Shown here piece after piece: positions 16,845-25,277 of a stretch of DNA of 64,000 nucleotides. Source of the stretch: Acetobacterium tundrae. Lineage in GTDB: Bacteria > Bacillota > Clostridia > Eubacteriales > Eubacteriaceae. The DNA is taken from NCBI RefSeq assembly GCF_008086615.1, contig NZ_RXYB01000002.1, positions 62,001 to 126,000 on the forward strand, written 5' to 3'. Each line of letters opens with the position of its first letter. Position 1 is the stretch's first letter. Made by a program: the position numbers and the translations under genes. The notes below the pieces were generated by a model. The model ran no database searches and had not been told where the DNA came from. It saw nothing but the letters and a program-made list of their open reading frames with translations.

Positions 16845-18152
16845 ATGGCTACAGAAAATTTTAAATTTGATACGTTAAAAGTGAGAGCGGGTTACAATCC
16901 CGAAGATCATAATTATTCGGTGGCAGTTCCTATTTATCAAACCGCAGCATATGATCTAGGAAGTCCTGAACGTGCAGAAAATTTGTTCTTAGGAAATGAG
17001 GAGGGCTTTTTATATACTCGCGTCAACAATCCAACCGTCGATGTTTTAGAAAAAAGAGTGGCAGCTTTAGATGGCGCGGCTGGTGCAATTGCAGTTGCAT
17101 CGGGAATGGCTGCGATTGCTTATACCATTCTAAATATTGCGGAAGACGGTGGAAGAATATTATCCAGTGCCTACATTTATGGAGCCGCCTCAGACAGCTT
17201 CAAGAAAATTTATCCTAAATTCGGCATTCATTTTGATTTATCAAGGAATTTTGACAATCTGCAAGAGTTGGAAAAAGAAATTAAACCGGATACCAAAGCT
17301 ATCTATGTCGAATCAATCAGCAATCCCAACGGCGCCCTTGTTGATATTGAAGCTTTAGCAGAACTGGCACATAAATATGGAATCCCCTTAGTTGTCGATA
17401 ATACTTTTGCAACCCCTTATTTATTTAATCCCATCAAATATGGGGCAGATGTTGTTGTTTATTCCGGGACAAAAGCCCTTAACGGCCACGGCAATGTGAT
17501 TGCCGGACTTGTTTTGGAAAGTGGAAAATTTCATTGGGATAACGGCAAATTCCCGCAATTCCAGGAAAAGCACTATACGCAAAGAGATGATAAGGATAAT
17601 CCAAGAAGTTTTGTTGAAAAATTCCCGGATTTTCCATTTACGGCAAGAATAAGATTGAATTATTTAAACTATCTGGGCGCAGCGATTGGTCCATTTGATG
17701 CTTATCTGTTATTGCTTGGAATCGAAACTTTATCGGAAAGAATTCAAAAACAGGTTTCAAATACGAAAAAAGTCATTGCTTACCTGGAAAAGAACGAACA
17801 TGTTGAATGGATTAAATACCCGTCATTGGAAACTAGTCCATATTATGAGTTGTCGAAGAAGTACTTCCCATTGGGAACCGGTTCAGTCTTTTCATTTGGT
17901 TTTCTCGGAAGTATCGAAAAAAGCAAGGCGTTTATCCAGGCTTTAAAAATATTCAGCTATCATGCCAATGTGGGGGACGCAAGATCGTTAATTATTAATT
18001 CTCCCAAAACAACTCATAGTGAATTAACACCGGAAGAACAGAATCACGCGGACATCGAACCCAATTTGATTCGGATATCCATTGGTCTTGAAGATCCAGA
18101 AGATTTAATCAATGATTTGGATCAGTCGTTTAAGCAAGTGTTTAAAAAATAA
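16845..18152 (+). CDS. O-acetylhomoserine sulfhydrylase (Cys/Met metabolism PLP enzyme)
   Basis: 435 residues, typical for O-acetylhomoserine aminocarboxypropyltransferases rather than the shorter cystathionine enzymes. VPIYQTAAYDLGS, NEEGFLYTRVNNPTVDVLE, VESISNPNGALVDI and VVDNTFATPYLFNP are family blocks. The PLP lysine is Lys210 in VVYSGTKALNGHGN. The enzyme adds sulfide or methanethiol to O-acetylhomoserine, giving homocysteine or methionine directly. AAAGGAG precedes the ATG. It sits between NifB and the NifDK-like genes, 44 bp before NifD. That makes it the likely consumer of a thiol made by the reductase (inference from the methylthio-alkane reductase precedent). Confidence 0.92.
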   Translation: MATENFKFDTLKVRAGYNPEDHNYSVAVPIYQTAAYDLGSPERAENLFLGNEEGFLYTRVNNPTVDVLEKRVAALDGAAGAIAVASGMAAIAYTILNIAEDGGRILSSAYIYGAASDSFKKIYPKFGIHFDLSRNFDNLQELEKEIKPDTKAIYVESISNPNGALVDIEALAELAHKYGIPLVVDNTFATPYLFNPIKYGADVVVYSGTKALNGHGNVIAGLVLESGKFHWDNGKFPQFQEKHYTQRDDKDNPRSFVEKFPDFPFTARIRLNYLNYLGAAIGPFDAYLLLLGIETLSERIQKQVSNTKKVIAYLEKNEHVEWIKYPSLETSPYYELSKKYFPLGTGSVFSFGFLGSIEKSKAFIQALKIFSYHANVGDARSLIINSPKTTHSELTPEEQNHADIEPNLIRISIGLEDPEDLINDLDQSFKQVFKK

Positions 18153-18195
18153 TAAGGCAGTAAAAATAAATAATAAAAAAGGCAAGGTATGATTA

Positions 18196-19683
18196 TTGAG
18201 CAAAGTTAATTTAGAAAAAGCTGAAGTTGAGATAAGAGAACGTCGTCTCGGCTCGATTACGGGTTTTGAAGGAAGTGCAAAAGAGCTGGTTGATTCGGCC
18301 AGATGTGGCAGCCTGAAAGATAAGAGTCGTTCCTTTAGTCAGTGCCTGGGTTGTTCTACCTCAAATGCGGCGTGTACCGTTGTATTGATTCAAGATGCGG
18401 CAGTCATTAGCCACGGACCAGTTGGTTGTGCCGGCTGTCTGCATGAATTTGCGTTTACCTATCGGGTAAATGGTGTTCATCGGGGCGTGGATAATCCAAC
18501 GCAAAGACGTATTTTCAGCACAAATATGAAAGAAACAGATACCGTTTATGGTGGCAGCCAAAAGTTGTTTGATACGATTTATGAAGTTGAACGCCGGGTA
18601 AAACCCAAAGCGATTTTCGTCATCACAACTTGTGCTTCCGGCATTATTGGCGACGACGTCGAAAGTATTGCTGAAGAGGCGGAGGATGAAATCGGCATTC
18701 CGGTGGTTGCAATTTTCTGTGAAGGCTTTCGATCAAAAATATGGACATCGGGATTTGATGCCGGTTATCATGGCGTCGCCAGAAAATTAATTAAAAAAGC
18801 AGAAAAAAAACAAACGGATCTCGTTAATATCATCAATTTCTGGGGAACTGATATTTTTGCCGATTGGTTTGGGCGACTGGGGTTAAGGGCGAATTACTTA
18901 ACCCCCTACGCCACTGTTGATCAAATTGCCCATTCTTCTGAAGCAATCGCGACGATTCAGATCTGTTCTACGCTGGGATCGTATCTAGGTGCGGCGTTGG
19001 AACAGGGATTCGGTGTTCCGGAGATACGGGTTTCCCCTCCCTATGGGATTGCTCAAACGGATCGATGGTTCAGAGAACTGGGACGAATAACGAACAGAGA
19101 AAAAGAAGCTGAAAAATTTATCGACGAAGAGCGTGAGCGATGGCTCCCACAAATTGAAGAGCTCCGCAAAAAATTGGCTGGAAAAACGGCTTATGTTACG
19201 GCCGGCGCTTCCCATGGGCATTCTTTACTGGCGCTTTTAAAGGAGCTTGGTATGGAACCCCAGGGAGCGGCTATTTTCCACCATGATCCGGTGTATGATA
19301 ATGAGTCCATCGAGTCGGACACCTTGCAAAATGTTGTGAACGATTATGGCAATATTCCGAACTACAATGTTTGCAACAAACAGGAATATGAATTAGTCAA
19401 TGTTTTGAATCGCGTTCGACCGGATGTGCTCTTAGCTCGTCATGGTGGCATGACCCTGTGGGGCGCCAAGTTTGGTATTCCATCTTTACTGATAGGGGAT
19501 GAACATTTTGGAATGGGTTATCAGGGCATCGTTCAGTATGGGGAGCGAATTCTTGAAACAATGGAGAATGATGAATTTGTGAAAAATTTGGAAAAACACG
19601 CGATCAACCCTTATACAAAGTGGTGGCTTGATCAGGATCCATATGCTTTTTTAGGAGGTAATTCAGATGTCAGGACTTATTGA
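18196..19683 (+). CDS. NifD-like catalytic subunit of a nitrogenase-like reductase
   Basis: 495 residues from TTG 18196. P-cluster-type cysteines: Cys53 (QCLGCSTSN), Cys78 (SHGPVGCAGC) and Cys146 (TTCASGIIGDDVES). The cofactor-ligating Cys is Cys257 (IQICSTLGSYLG), and a candidate histidine ligand is His437 (GDEHFGMGYQGI), three residues off from NifD's His442 by eye alignment. True NifD has a QSLGHH motif at the substrate face; here the region reads WTSGFDAGYHGVA, so the Gln191/His195 equivalents are lost. Extra cysteines 50, 60 and 81 are unusual. Overlaps the NifK-like gene by 17 bp. Best reading: a methylthio-alkane-reductase-like (MarD-type) or new nitrogenase-family reductase. Confidence 0.9.
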   Translation: MSKVNLEKAEVEIRERRLGSITGFEGSAKELVDSARCGSLKDKSRSFSQCLGCSTSNAACTVVLIQDAAVISHGPVGCAGCLHEFAFTYRVNGVHRGVDNPTQRRIFSTNMKETDTVYGGSQKLFDTIYEVERRVKPKAIFVITTCASGIIGDDVESIAEEAEDEIGIPVVAIFCEGFRSKIWTSGFDAGYHGVARKLIKKAEKKQTDLVNIINFWGTDIFADWFGRLGLRANYLTPYATVDQIAHSSEAIATIQICSTLGSYLGAALEQGFGVPEIRVSPPYGIAQTDRWFRELGRITNREKEAEKFIDEERERWLPQIEELRKKLAGKTAYVTAGASHGHSLLALLKELGMEPQGAAIFHHDPVYDNESIESDTLQNVVNDYGNIPNYNVCNKQEYELVNVLNRVRPDVLLARHGGMTLWGAKFGIPSLLIGDEHFGMGYQGIVQYGERILETMENDEFVKNLEKHAINPYTKWWLDQDPYAFLGGNSDVRTY

Positions 19684-21001
19684 GCAACAGCGATTTATGT
19701 GTGCGATCGGTGGCATGCAGACGGTTGTAGCAATTCCCAGGGCAGTCCCCATTCTGCATTCAGGTCCTGGCTGCGGAACCATGGTATCCGGCTTTTTCGA
19801 AAGAGCGACCGGTTATTCCGGAGGAAGTACCGCTCCATGTACGAATTTTAGCGAGTCTGAAGTTATTTTCGGGGGAGAGGAAAAACTCAGAGAACTCATT
19901 AAAAATACATACAAGGTACTGGACACCGATCTGCAGGTGGTTTTAACAGGCTGTACATCAGCCATTGTTGGCGATGATGTTGGGAGCATTGTCAGTGAAT
20001 TTGCTGATGAAGGAAAGCCCATTGTTTATGTCGAAACAGCTGGTTTTAAAGCAACGAATTACGAATCTCACAGCACCATTGTCAATGCGATTATTGATCA
20101 ATACGTCGATCAATTTTCGGAGACAGCGGCGGATAAAGATAGCAAGCTCGTTAATGTTTTTGCATCCATTCCCTATCAGGATCCTTTCTGGAAAGGTAAT
20201 CTTGAAGAATATAAACGTCTGATTGAAGGAATTGGATTAAAAGCAAATATTTTGTTTGGACCCTACTCCGGGGGCGTTGATGAGTGGAAAAGTATCCCAA
20301 CAGCCGGATTTAATGTTCTCATCTCACCCTGGTATGGAACAGAAATTGTGAAAAATCTGGAAACAAAATACAATCAGCCATTCTTTCAATTTCCCTATAT
20401 CCCCATCGGTGGAAATGAAACCACGCGATTTTTAGAGGAACTGACCACCTTTGCAAATGACCATGGGGCGGCGCTTTCAATGGAACGGGCAAAGCACTTT
20501 ATTGCAAGAGAAGAACTTTCCTTTTATGAAGAAATTGACAATCTGGCAACATTTTTGCTTGAATTCCGTTACGGTCTGCCCAGCTTTGTCCATATATTGC
20601 AAGATGCAAGCTATGTGTTGGGGATATCAAAGTTCTTACTCCATGAGGTTGGAATTATTCCGCACGAGTTGTTTATCACCGATGATACGCCTGAAGAATA
20701 TCAGGAATTAATCAAAGAAATCAGTCTGAAAATTTCAGATAAAAAGCAGATCCCGATCTATTTTCTTGCTGATGCAGGCAAAGCGCAGGAAATAATTAAA
20801 AATATTTCACATTCCGGACGAGGCTTAATCATCGGAAGCGGTTGGGATAAGGAGCTGGCAAAAGAAAAAGGTTATGATTTTTTATCGGCCGCATTGCCTT
20901 CACCCTATCGGATGATTTTAACCACCGGTTATGCCGGTTACAGAGGTGGGCTGCGATTAATTGAGGATATTTATAATAAAGTGTTGGACACCTACAGATA
21001 G
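19667..21001 (+). CDS. NifK-like subunit of a nitrogenase-like reductase
   Basis: 444 residues, shorter than nitrogenase NifK (~520) because the N-terminal extension is absent. P-cluster cysteines are kept: Cys12 (RFMCAIGGM), Cys36 (HSGPGCGTM), Cys96 (LTGCTSAIVGDDVGS). NVLISPWYGTEIVKNLE and GLIIGSGWDKELAKEKGYDFLS are typical of the Rossmann-like NifK domains. It forms the alpha2beta2 core with the NifD-like protein and takes electrons from the NifH-like protein. AGGAGG sits before the ATG within the end of nifD. Followed by a leader element and the methyltransferase gene. Confidence 0.9.
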   Translation: MSGLIEQQRFMCAIGGMQTVVAIPRAVPILHSGPGCGTMVSGFFERATGYSGGSTAPCTNFSESEVIFGGEEKLRELIKNTYKVLDTDLQVVLTGCTSAIVGDDVGSIVSEFADEGKPIVYVETAGFKATNYESHSTIVNAIIDQYVDQFSETAADKDSKLVNVFASIPYQDPFWKGNLEEYKRLIEGIGLKANILFGPYSGGVDEWKSIPTAGFNVLISPWYGTEIVKNLETKYNQPFFQFPYIPIGGNETTRFLEELTTFANDHGAALSMERAKHFIAREELSFYEEIDNLATFLLEFRYGLPSFVHILQDASYVLGISKFLLHEVGIIPHELFITDDTPEEYQELIKEISLKISDKKQIPIYFLADAGKAQEIIKNISHSGRGLIIGSGWDKELAKEKGYDFLSAALPSPYRMILTTGYAGYRGGLRLIEDIYNKVLDTYR

Positions 21002-21022
21002 GAAAAACAAAATTTTATACTT

Positions 21023-21043
21023 GCCGACTAGAAAACTAGAGGC
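21023..21043 (+). promoter_or_regulatory. Conserved leader hairpin, copy 3 (between NifK-like and methyltransferase genes)
   Basis: GCC-GA-CTAG-AAAA-CTAG-A-GGC: the same core as copy 2 (GACTAGAAAACTAGAGG shared exactly) with a different, still paired, outer stem (GCC/GGC). No new promoter is seen, so it would act on read-through from nifDK. Confidence 0.75.
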
Positions 21044-21082
21044 TGTATCCATTTTAATAGGATGCGGTCTTTTCTTTTTTTC
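21041..21082 (+). terminator. Attenuator terminator before the methyltransferase gene
   Basis: GGCTGTATCC pairs with GGATGCGGTC (10 bp with wobbles, loop ATTTTAATA) followed by TTTTCTTTTTTT. The GGC strand is shared with the hairpin at 21023-21043, so the two exclude each other as in copies 1 and 2. Confidence 0.75.
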
Positions 21083-21102
21083 AATAAGAAGGGAGCGATA
21101 AT

Positions 21103-22143
21103 TTGCTTAACACAAAGGAAATGACACTAAAGACTTTTAAAAGAGAAAACACTGGATATGTACCGGTTGGGGTTTTTCTTGGTGGCAGCTGGCCGATCAT
21201 AAATTCAGGATTAACACTCGAGGGTTTAATTGGAAAGTCGAAAGAAACGGCCAATGTCTTTTACGAAGTGAATAAAAGACTCAATGCGGATATTGTCATG
21301 GTTGGAACGGGATCAACGGCATTATTAATAAAAGCTTTGGGCGGAGAGGTCAAATTTGACAACAAAGGTGCACCGCAGATTATCTCCGAGCTGATTAAAA
21401 CCGAAGCTGATTTATCACGGCTTTCAGTTGATTCGGCCTTGAAAAACCAATCAGTGAGATGGCTGGTTGAAACAGCCAAAGAATTGGTGGATCTTTCAGA
21501 AGACAAACAATTGATTTTAGCAAGTGGACGTGCGCCATTTACCCTTGCCACACAACTGTTTGGCCTTGAAAAATTTTCAAAAGCAATCTATAAAAATCCG
21601 CGCTTAGTTCATAAAATTCTTGAGTTTACCACCGCACTGTCTTTAGGGTATTTCAAGTTAATGATTGAAGAAGGCAATGTTGATGGAGCATTTATTGCTG
21701 ATCCCAGTGCCTCCGGGGATGTAATATCTAAAAAACACTTCGAGCAGTTGGTATTGCCTTATTTTAAAAAGGTCGTCAGGGGAATTAAAGAGCTTGATAA
21801 ACCGGTCATGTTACATATTTGTGGAGATATCACGGACCGGCTTGAGCTCTTTCCCGATACTGGGATAGACAGTTTATCAATCGATACAAAAGTAGATGTC
21901 GCCAAAGCAATGGCGATAATTGGCGATAAAATATCCGTTGCCGGAAATGTCGATCCGGTGGATGTTTTGGAATTTGGAACCAAAGATGAGGTCTGGAGAT
22001 CCACGGCCAGATGCCTAAAAAAAGGAACAGAAAAAACTGGTTTTATTTTGTTCCCGGGCTGCGATTTGGCGGGAAATGTTCCGGAAGAAAATATCAGGGA
22101 ATTTGTTGAGACTGCCCATAAATGGAAACAAAAGGAATTCTAA
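21103..22143 (+). CDS. Uroporphyrinogen-decarboxylase-family methyltransferase (MtaA/MtbA-like)
   Basis: 346 residues from TTG 21103 (AAGGGAG before it). The UroD-fold TIM barrel contains FIADPSASGDVISKKHFEQ, and the zinc site typical of corrinoid-dependent methyltransferases: His238-x-Cys240 in MLHICGD plus Cys320 in LFPGCDLAG. Real UroD lacks these ligands. Such proteins move methyl groups between a corrinoid protein and a thiol (CoM) or tetrahydrofolate. No corrinoid protein gene is in the cluster. In this setting it may act on a methylated thiol or feed methyl groups into the Wood-Ljungdahl pathway (inference). Confidence 0.85.
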   Translation: MLNTKEMTLKTFKRENTGYVPVGVFLGGSWPIINSGLTLEGLIGKSKETANVFYEVNKRLNADIVMVGTGSTALLIKALGGEVKFDNKGAPQIISELIKTEADLSRLSVDSALKNQSVRWLVETAKELVDLSEDKQLILASGRAPFTLATQLFGLEKFSKAIYKNPRLVHKILEFTTALSLGYFKLMIEEGNVDGAFIADPSASGDVISKKHFEQLVLPYFKKVVRGIKELDKPVMLHICGDITDRLELFPDTGIDSLSIDTKVDVAKAMAIIGDKISVAGNVDPVDVLEFGTKDEVWRSTARCLKKGTEKTGFILFPGCDLAGNVPEENIREFVETAHKWKQKEF

Positions 22144-22187
22144 ATGGATTTCTGTTGATTTAATAAAAATCAAAGGAGGAAATTTTT

Positions 22188-22214
22188 ATGAAACGATGTT
22201 GTAGCATAATATAA
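22188..22214 (+). CDS. Possible 8-residue leader peptide MKRCCSII
   Basis: ATG AAA CGA TGT TGT AGC ATA ATA TAA, preceded by AAAGGAGG at an ideal 7-9 nt distance. This is the best ribosome site in the locus and it otherwise has no gene to serve, since the permease ATG is 48 bp further on with its own AAGGAG. Tandem Cys codons would make translation sensitive to cysteine supply. It could also be a chance remnant. Confidence 0.35.
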   Translation: MKRCCSII

Positions 22215-22261
22215 ATTTGAGTGAGTGTAAAAATATTTATATTATAAGGAGATTATATAAA

Positions 22262-23719
22262 ATGAGCAAAAATGTTAATGAAGAAAAAGTCAGTAAATCG
22301 GGTTTAAGATCCGACTATTTGACGAAACTTGAAGTACTGGGACAATCCGTGGCGAATATTGCACCGAGTGCTACCCCAGCCTTAGTTATTCCCCTTGTTT
22401 TTGCAACAGCAGGAAATGGAACTTGGCTGGCCTATTTATTTGCCACCGTAGCAATAGCCCTGGTAGCTGCAAATTTAAATCAATTTACCAGAAGATCGGC
22501 ATCCCCTGGTTCATTATATGCCTATGTAGCAAAGGGTCTTGGTACAGATGTGGGTGTCATTGCCGGATGGGCGTTGATATTGGCCTATACCCTAACCGCA
22601 AGTGCTGTGCTTAGCGGCTTTGTAAATTATGCAAATGTATTATTTGGGTATGGCGGAATCAGTCTCCCGCCGATACTGATCGCAATTGTGGGGGCAGCAG
22701 CTGCCTGGTTTTTGGCTTACAAAGATATTAAACTATCAACTAAAATAATGCTTGCGTTTGAAGTCATATCGTTAATTCTAATCATTGTTCTGGCAGTATT
22801 TGTAATCATAACCAATGGATTTTCGTTTGACTTTGGGCAGTTTTCTTTAGAAGGTGTTTCAATTACAAGTATTGGAACCGGATTGGTATTGGCGTTTTTT
22901 AGTTTCACCGGTTTTGAAAGTGCGTCCGCGCTGGGTGATGAAGCTAAAAATCCACTGAAATCAATACCAAGGGCAATTACGACGAGTGCTTTATTTGTCG
23001 GAATATTTTTTGTTGTTCTGTCCTATTCAGAGGTTTTAGGATTTAGCGGCAGCAGTACAACCCTTGATGCCGCCGCCGCTCCGTTATCCGATATTGCCTC
23101 TAAATATGGCATTGAATTCTTCGGTCCGCTTATTTCGATAGGAGCATTGATAAGCTTTTGGGCGTGCTTTCTGGCGTGCACAAATTCTGGCGCAAGAATA
23201 TTTTTTACCATGAGTCAACATGGCATATTTCATTCGTTTATCGGTAATACTCATGTAAAAAACAAAACTCCGCACATTGCAATAACAATTACAGCAACAA
23301 TCGCAGCGATTATTCCGATAATTTTAATTGGAACGGGAGCTGGTTTGTTTGAAATATATGGTTGGGTAGGGACCATTGCAACTTATGGATTCATTACCCT
23401 TTATACGCTCATATCCGTTGCAGCACCTGTTTATTTATACCGTGAAAAAGAATTAAAAATTAAGAATGTTGTTTTGTCGGTGGCGTCAGTACTAATATTA
23501 TTCATACCGATTGTTGGGAGCATTTATTCCAATTCGCTGGCGGCTCCGTATAGCTGGTTTATCTATATTTTCTTGGGCTGGCTGGTGCTAGGCGTTTTAT
23601 GGTTGTTATTCAGAAAATTCCAAACTCCTGATGTATCCACGGAAGTGAGCAAGCGGATTGAAAAAGTTCATGTACGCTATCGTGATATTAGAGCAAAAGA
23701 GGAAAGTGAAGGAATTTAA
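22262..23719 (+). CDS. APC-family amino acid/amine permease
   Basis: 485 residues from ATG 22262 (AAGGAG at 22246); an upstream in-frame TTG at 22217 lacks a ribosome site. About 12 hydrophobic helices. Helix 1 carries the APC substrate motif VANIAPSATPALVIPLV, and ALVAANLNQFTRRSASPGSLYAYVAKGLG and FFSFTGFESASALGDEAKNP are conserved family blocks. Resembles YhdG/PuuP-type proton symporters for amino acids or polyamines. The next gene is a glutamine-synthetase-like ligase, as in puuP-puuA, so the pair may import and gamma-glutamylate an amine. Its link to the nitrogenase-like genes is positional. Confidence 0.87.
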   Translation: MSKNVNEEKVSKSGLRSDYLTKLEVLGQSVANIAPSATPALVIPLVFATAGNGTWLAYLFATVAIALVAANLNQFTRRSASPGSLYAYVAKGLGTDVGVIAGWALILAYTLTASAVLSGFVNYANVLFGYGGISLPPILIAIVGAAAAWFLAYKDIKLSTKIMLAFEVISLILIIVLAVFVIITNGFSFDFGQFSLEGVSITSIGTGLVLAFFSFTGFESASALGDEAKNPLKSIPRAITTSALFVGIFFVVLSYSEVLGFSGSSTTLDAAAAPLSDIASKYGIEFFGPLISIGALISFWACFLACTNSGARIFFTMSQHGIFHSFIGNTHVKNKTPHIAITITATIAAIIPIILIGTGAGLFEIYGWVGTIATYGFITLYTLISVAAPVYLYREKELKIKNVVLSVASVLILFIPIVGSIYSNSLAAPYSWFIYIFLGWLVLGVLWLLFRKFQTPDVSTEVSKRIEKVHVRYRDIRAKEESEGI

Positions 23720-23745
23720 TTACATTAAAATTAGAGGTGGAAAAT

Positions 23746-25032
23746 TTGGGCTTAACTGAAACAAAAAAATTCATTGAAGAAAATAAAATACATACAGTCA
23801 ATTTGGGATTTGCCGATATTAATGGCGTTTTAAGAGGAAAAACACTTCCGGCAAGACATTTTCAGAAAATTGCCGAAAGTGGAACAGGACTTGCTAAAGC
23901 TCCTTTTGCCTGGGATATTCAATGCGGAGTTTATGATGATATCGAATTTGCGAATTTTAATAACGGGTTTCCTGAGATGATAGCAAAACCAATTCTTTCA
24001 ACATTGAAAAAGATTCCGTGGAGAGCGGGAAGTGCTTTTGCGTTGGCCGAGATTGTCGACGAAGAAGGCCGTTCAATTGAAGAAAATCCTCGAGAAGTGC
24101 TTAAGAAAGTCTTGAAAAGGTATAAGGACTTAGGATTAAGACCGATAGTCGGTTCAGAGCTTGAATTTTATCTTCTCGATTCAGAGAAAAAACCGGTGTT
24201 TGATGGCATCCAATGCTATTCACTGTTAAAAGGAGCAGAACTCGAGTATGTCATCGAGGAGATGAGAAACAGTCTGGAGGATTTAGGAATAGCGCTCGAA
24301 GCATTTCATATTGAGTATGGACCTGGTCAAATCGAAGTAATACCGGAATGCGATGATGCTTTGGAGATGGCGGATAAAACAATACTGATTAAACATTCAA
24401 TAAAAGAAATTGCCAGAAAGCATGGATTGTACGCAACGTTTATGGCAAAACCCTGGGCCCAGGAATCCGGAAGTGGTTTCCATGTTCATCAAAGCCTCTG
24501 GGATCTTGAATTAAAGAATAATTATTTTAATACGGACAAAGGCGTCACCGCTAATTATTTGGCAGGCCTATTAAAACATGCCCGGGATTTTATGGTGTAT
24601 GGGTCGCCAACCATCAATGACTATAAGCGTTTCCAGCCAAATTCCTTTGCACCTACAAAGGTAACTTGGGCACATGATAACAGAACCGTGGCGACACGTT
24701 CCTTGTTGGGACTTGGCGATAATAGTCGCTTTGAACAAAGAAACGGTTCAGCGGCGGCAAATCCATATTTGATTATTGCGGCAAGTCTGGCTTCAGGTCT
24801 AGACGGAATAATAAATAAATTGATACCGCCTGAAAATCAGGAGGAAGATAGTATTGAGTTTCCAATAACGTTAGATTCGGCTTTGAATTATTTTGAACAA
24901 AGTATATCGGCAAAAGAGTACTTTGGAGAAAAATTCGTCAAATTATTCCTCACTTTGGGAAGACACGAAGTTGATCTCTATAATTCGGCAGTAACGGACT
25001 GGGAGTGGGATCGATATCTTGAATTCATATAA
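23746..25032 (+). CDS. Glutamine synthetase family ligase (possible gamma-glutamylamide synthetase)
   Basis: 428 residues from TTG 23746 (GAGGTGG just before; an in-frame GTG at 23737 lies within it). N-terminal VNLGFADINGVLRGKTLPARHF is the beta-grasp opening of GS-like enzymes. VGSELEFYLLDSE gives the metal-binding Glu pair, AKPWAQESGSGFHVHQSLWD the ATP/His segment, and AHDNRTVATRSL the catalytic loop. The short N-terminus and divergent adenylylation region favour PuuA/FluG-like gamma-glutamyl ligases over GlnA. Preceded by an APC permease at 26 bp, hence one unit. The 245-bp stretch after it (to 25277) shows only a short open frame with no recognisable content. Confidence 0.85.
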   Translation: MGLTETKKFIEENKIHTVNLGFADINGVLRGKTLPARHFQKIAESGTGLAKAPFAWDIQCGVYDDIEFANFNNGFPEMIAKPILSTLKKIPWRAGSAFALAEIVDEEGRSIEENPREVLKKVLKRYKDLGLRPIVGSELEFYLLDSEKKPVFDGIQCYSLLKGAELEYVIEEMRNSLEDLGIALEAFHIEYGPGQIEVIPECDDALEMADKTILIKHSIKEIARKHGLYATFMAKPWAQESGSGFHVHQSLWDLELKNNYFNTDKGVTANYLAGLLKHARDFMVYGSPTINDYKRFQPNSFAPTKVTWAHDNRTVATRSLLGLGDNSRFEQRNGSAAANPYLIIAASLASGLDGIINKLIPPENQEEDSIEFPITLDSALNYFEQSISAKEYFGEKFVKLFLTLGRHEVDLYNSAVTDWEWDRYLEFI

Positions 25033-25277
25033 ACGGATTTATAACCATTTATAGATATATAAATAGAATGTAAAACGGGATACTTATTGAACTGGAAGAA
25101 GAAACAAAAATTGGTGAGTAAGTTAGCTACTCAGGCTGAAAAGCCGGGCACATGGAAAAATCCGATTGGAAAAGAATCTTTTTAGGCAGACTGGATACAG
25201 AATATGTTTCTTGGTTGACAATTAGTATTTGATGCTCTATCCTGATTTTAAAGGTGAATGAAGGAGATTGAAGTATT

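Noticed and set aside
13542-21043. The shared hairpin as an ANTAR, kink-turn or preQ1 element
   Set aside because: No A1/G4 hexaloop, no tandem sheared GA pairs, and no preQ1 pseudoknot tail match the sequence.
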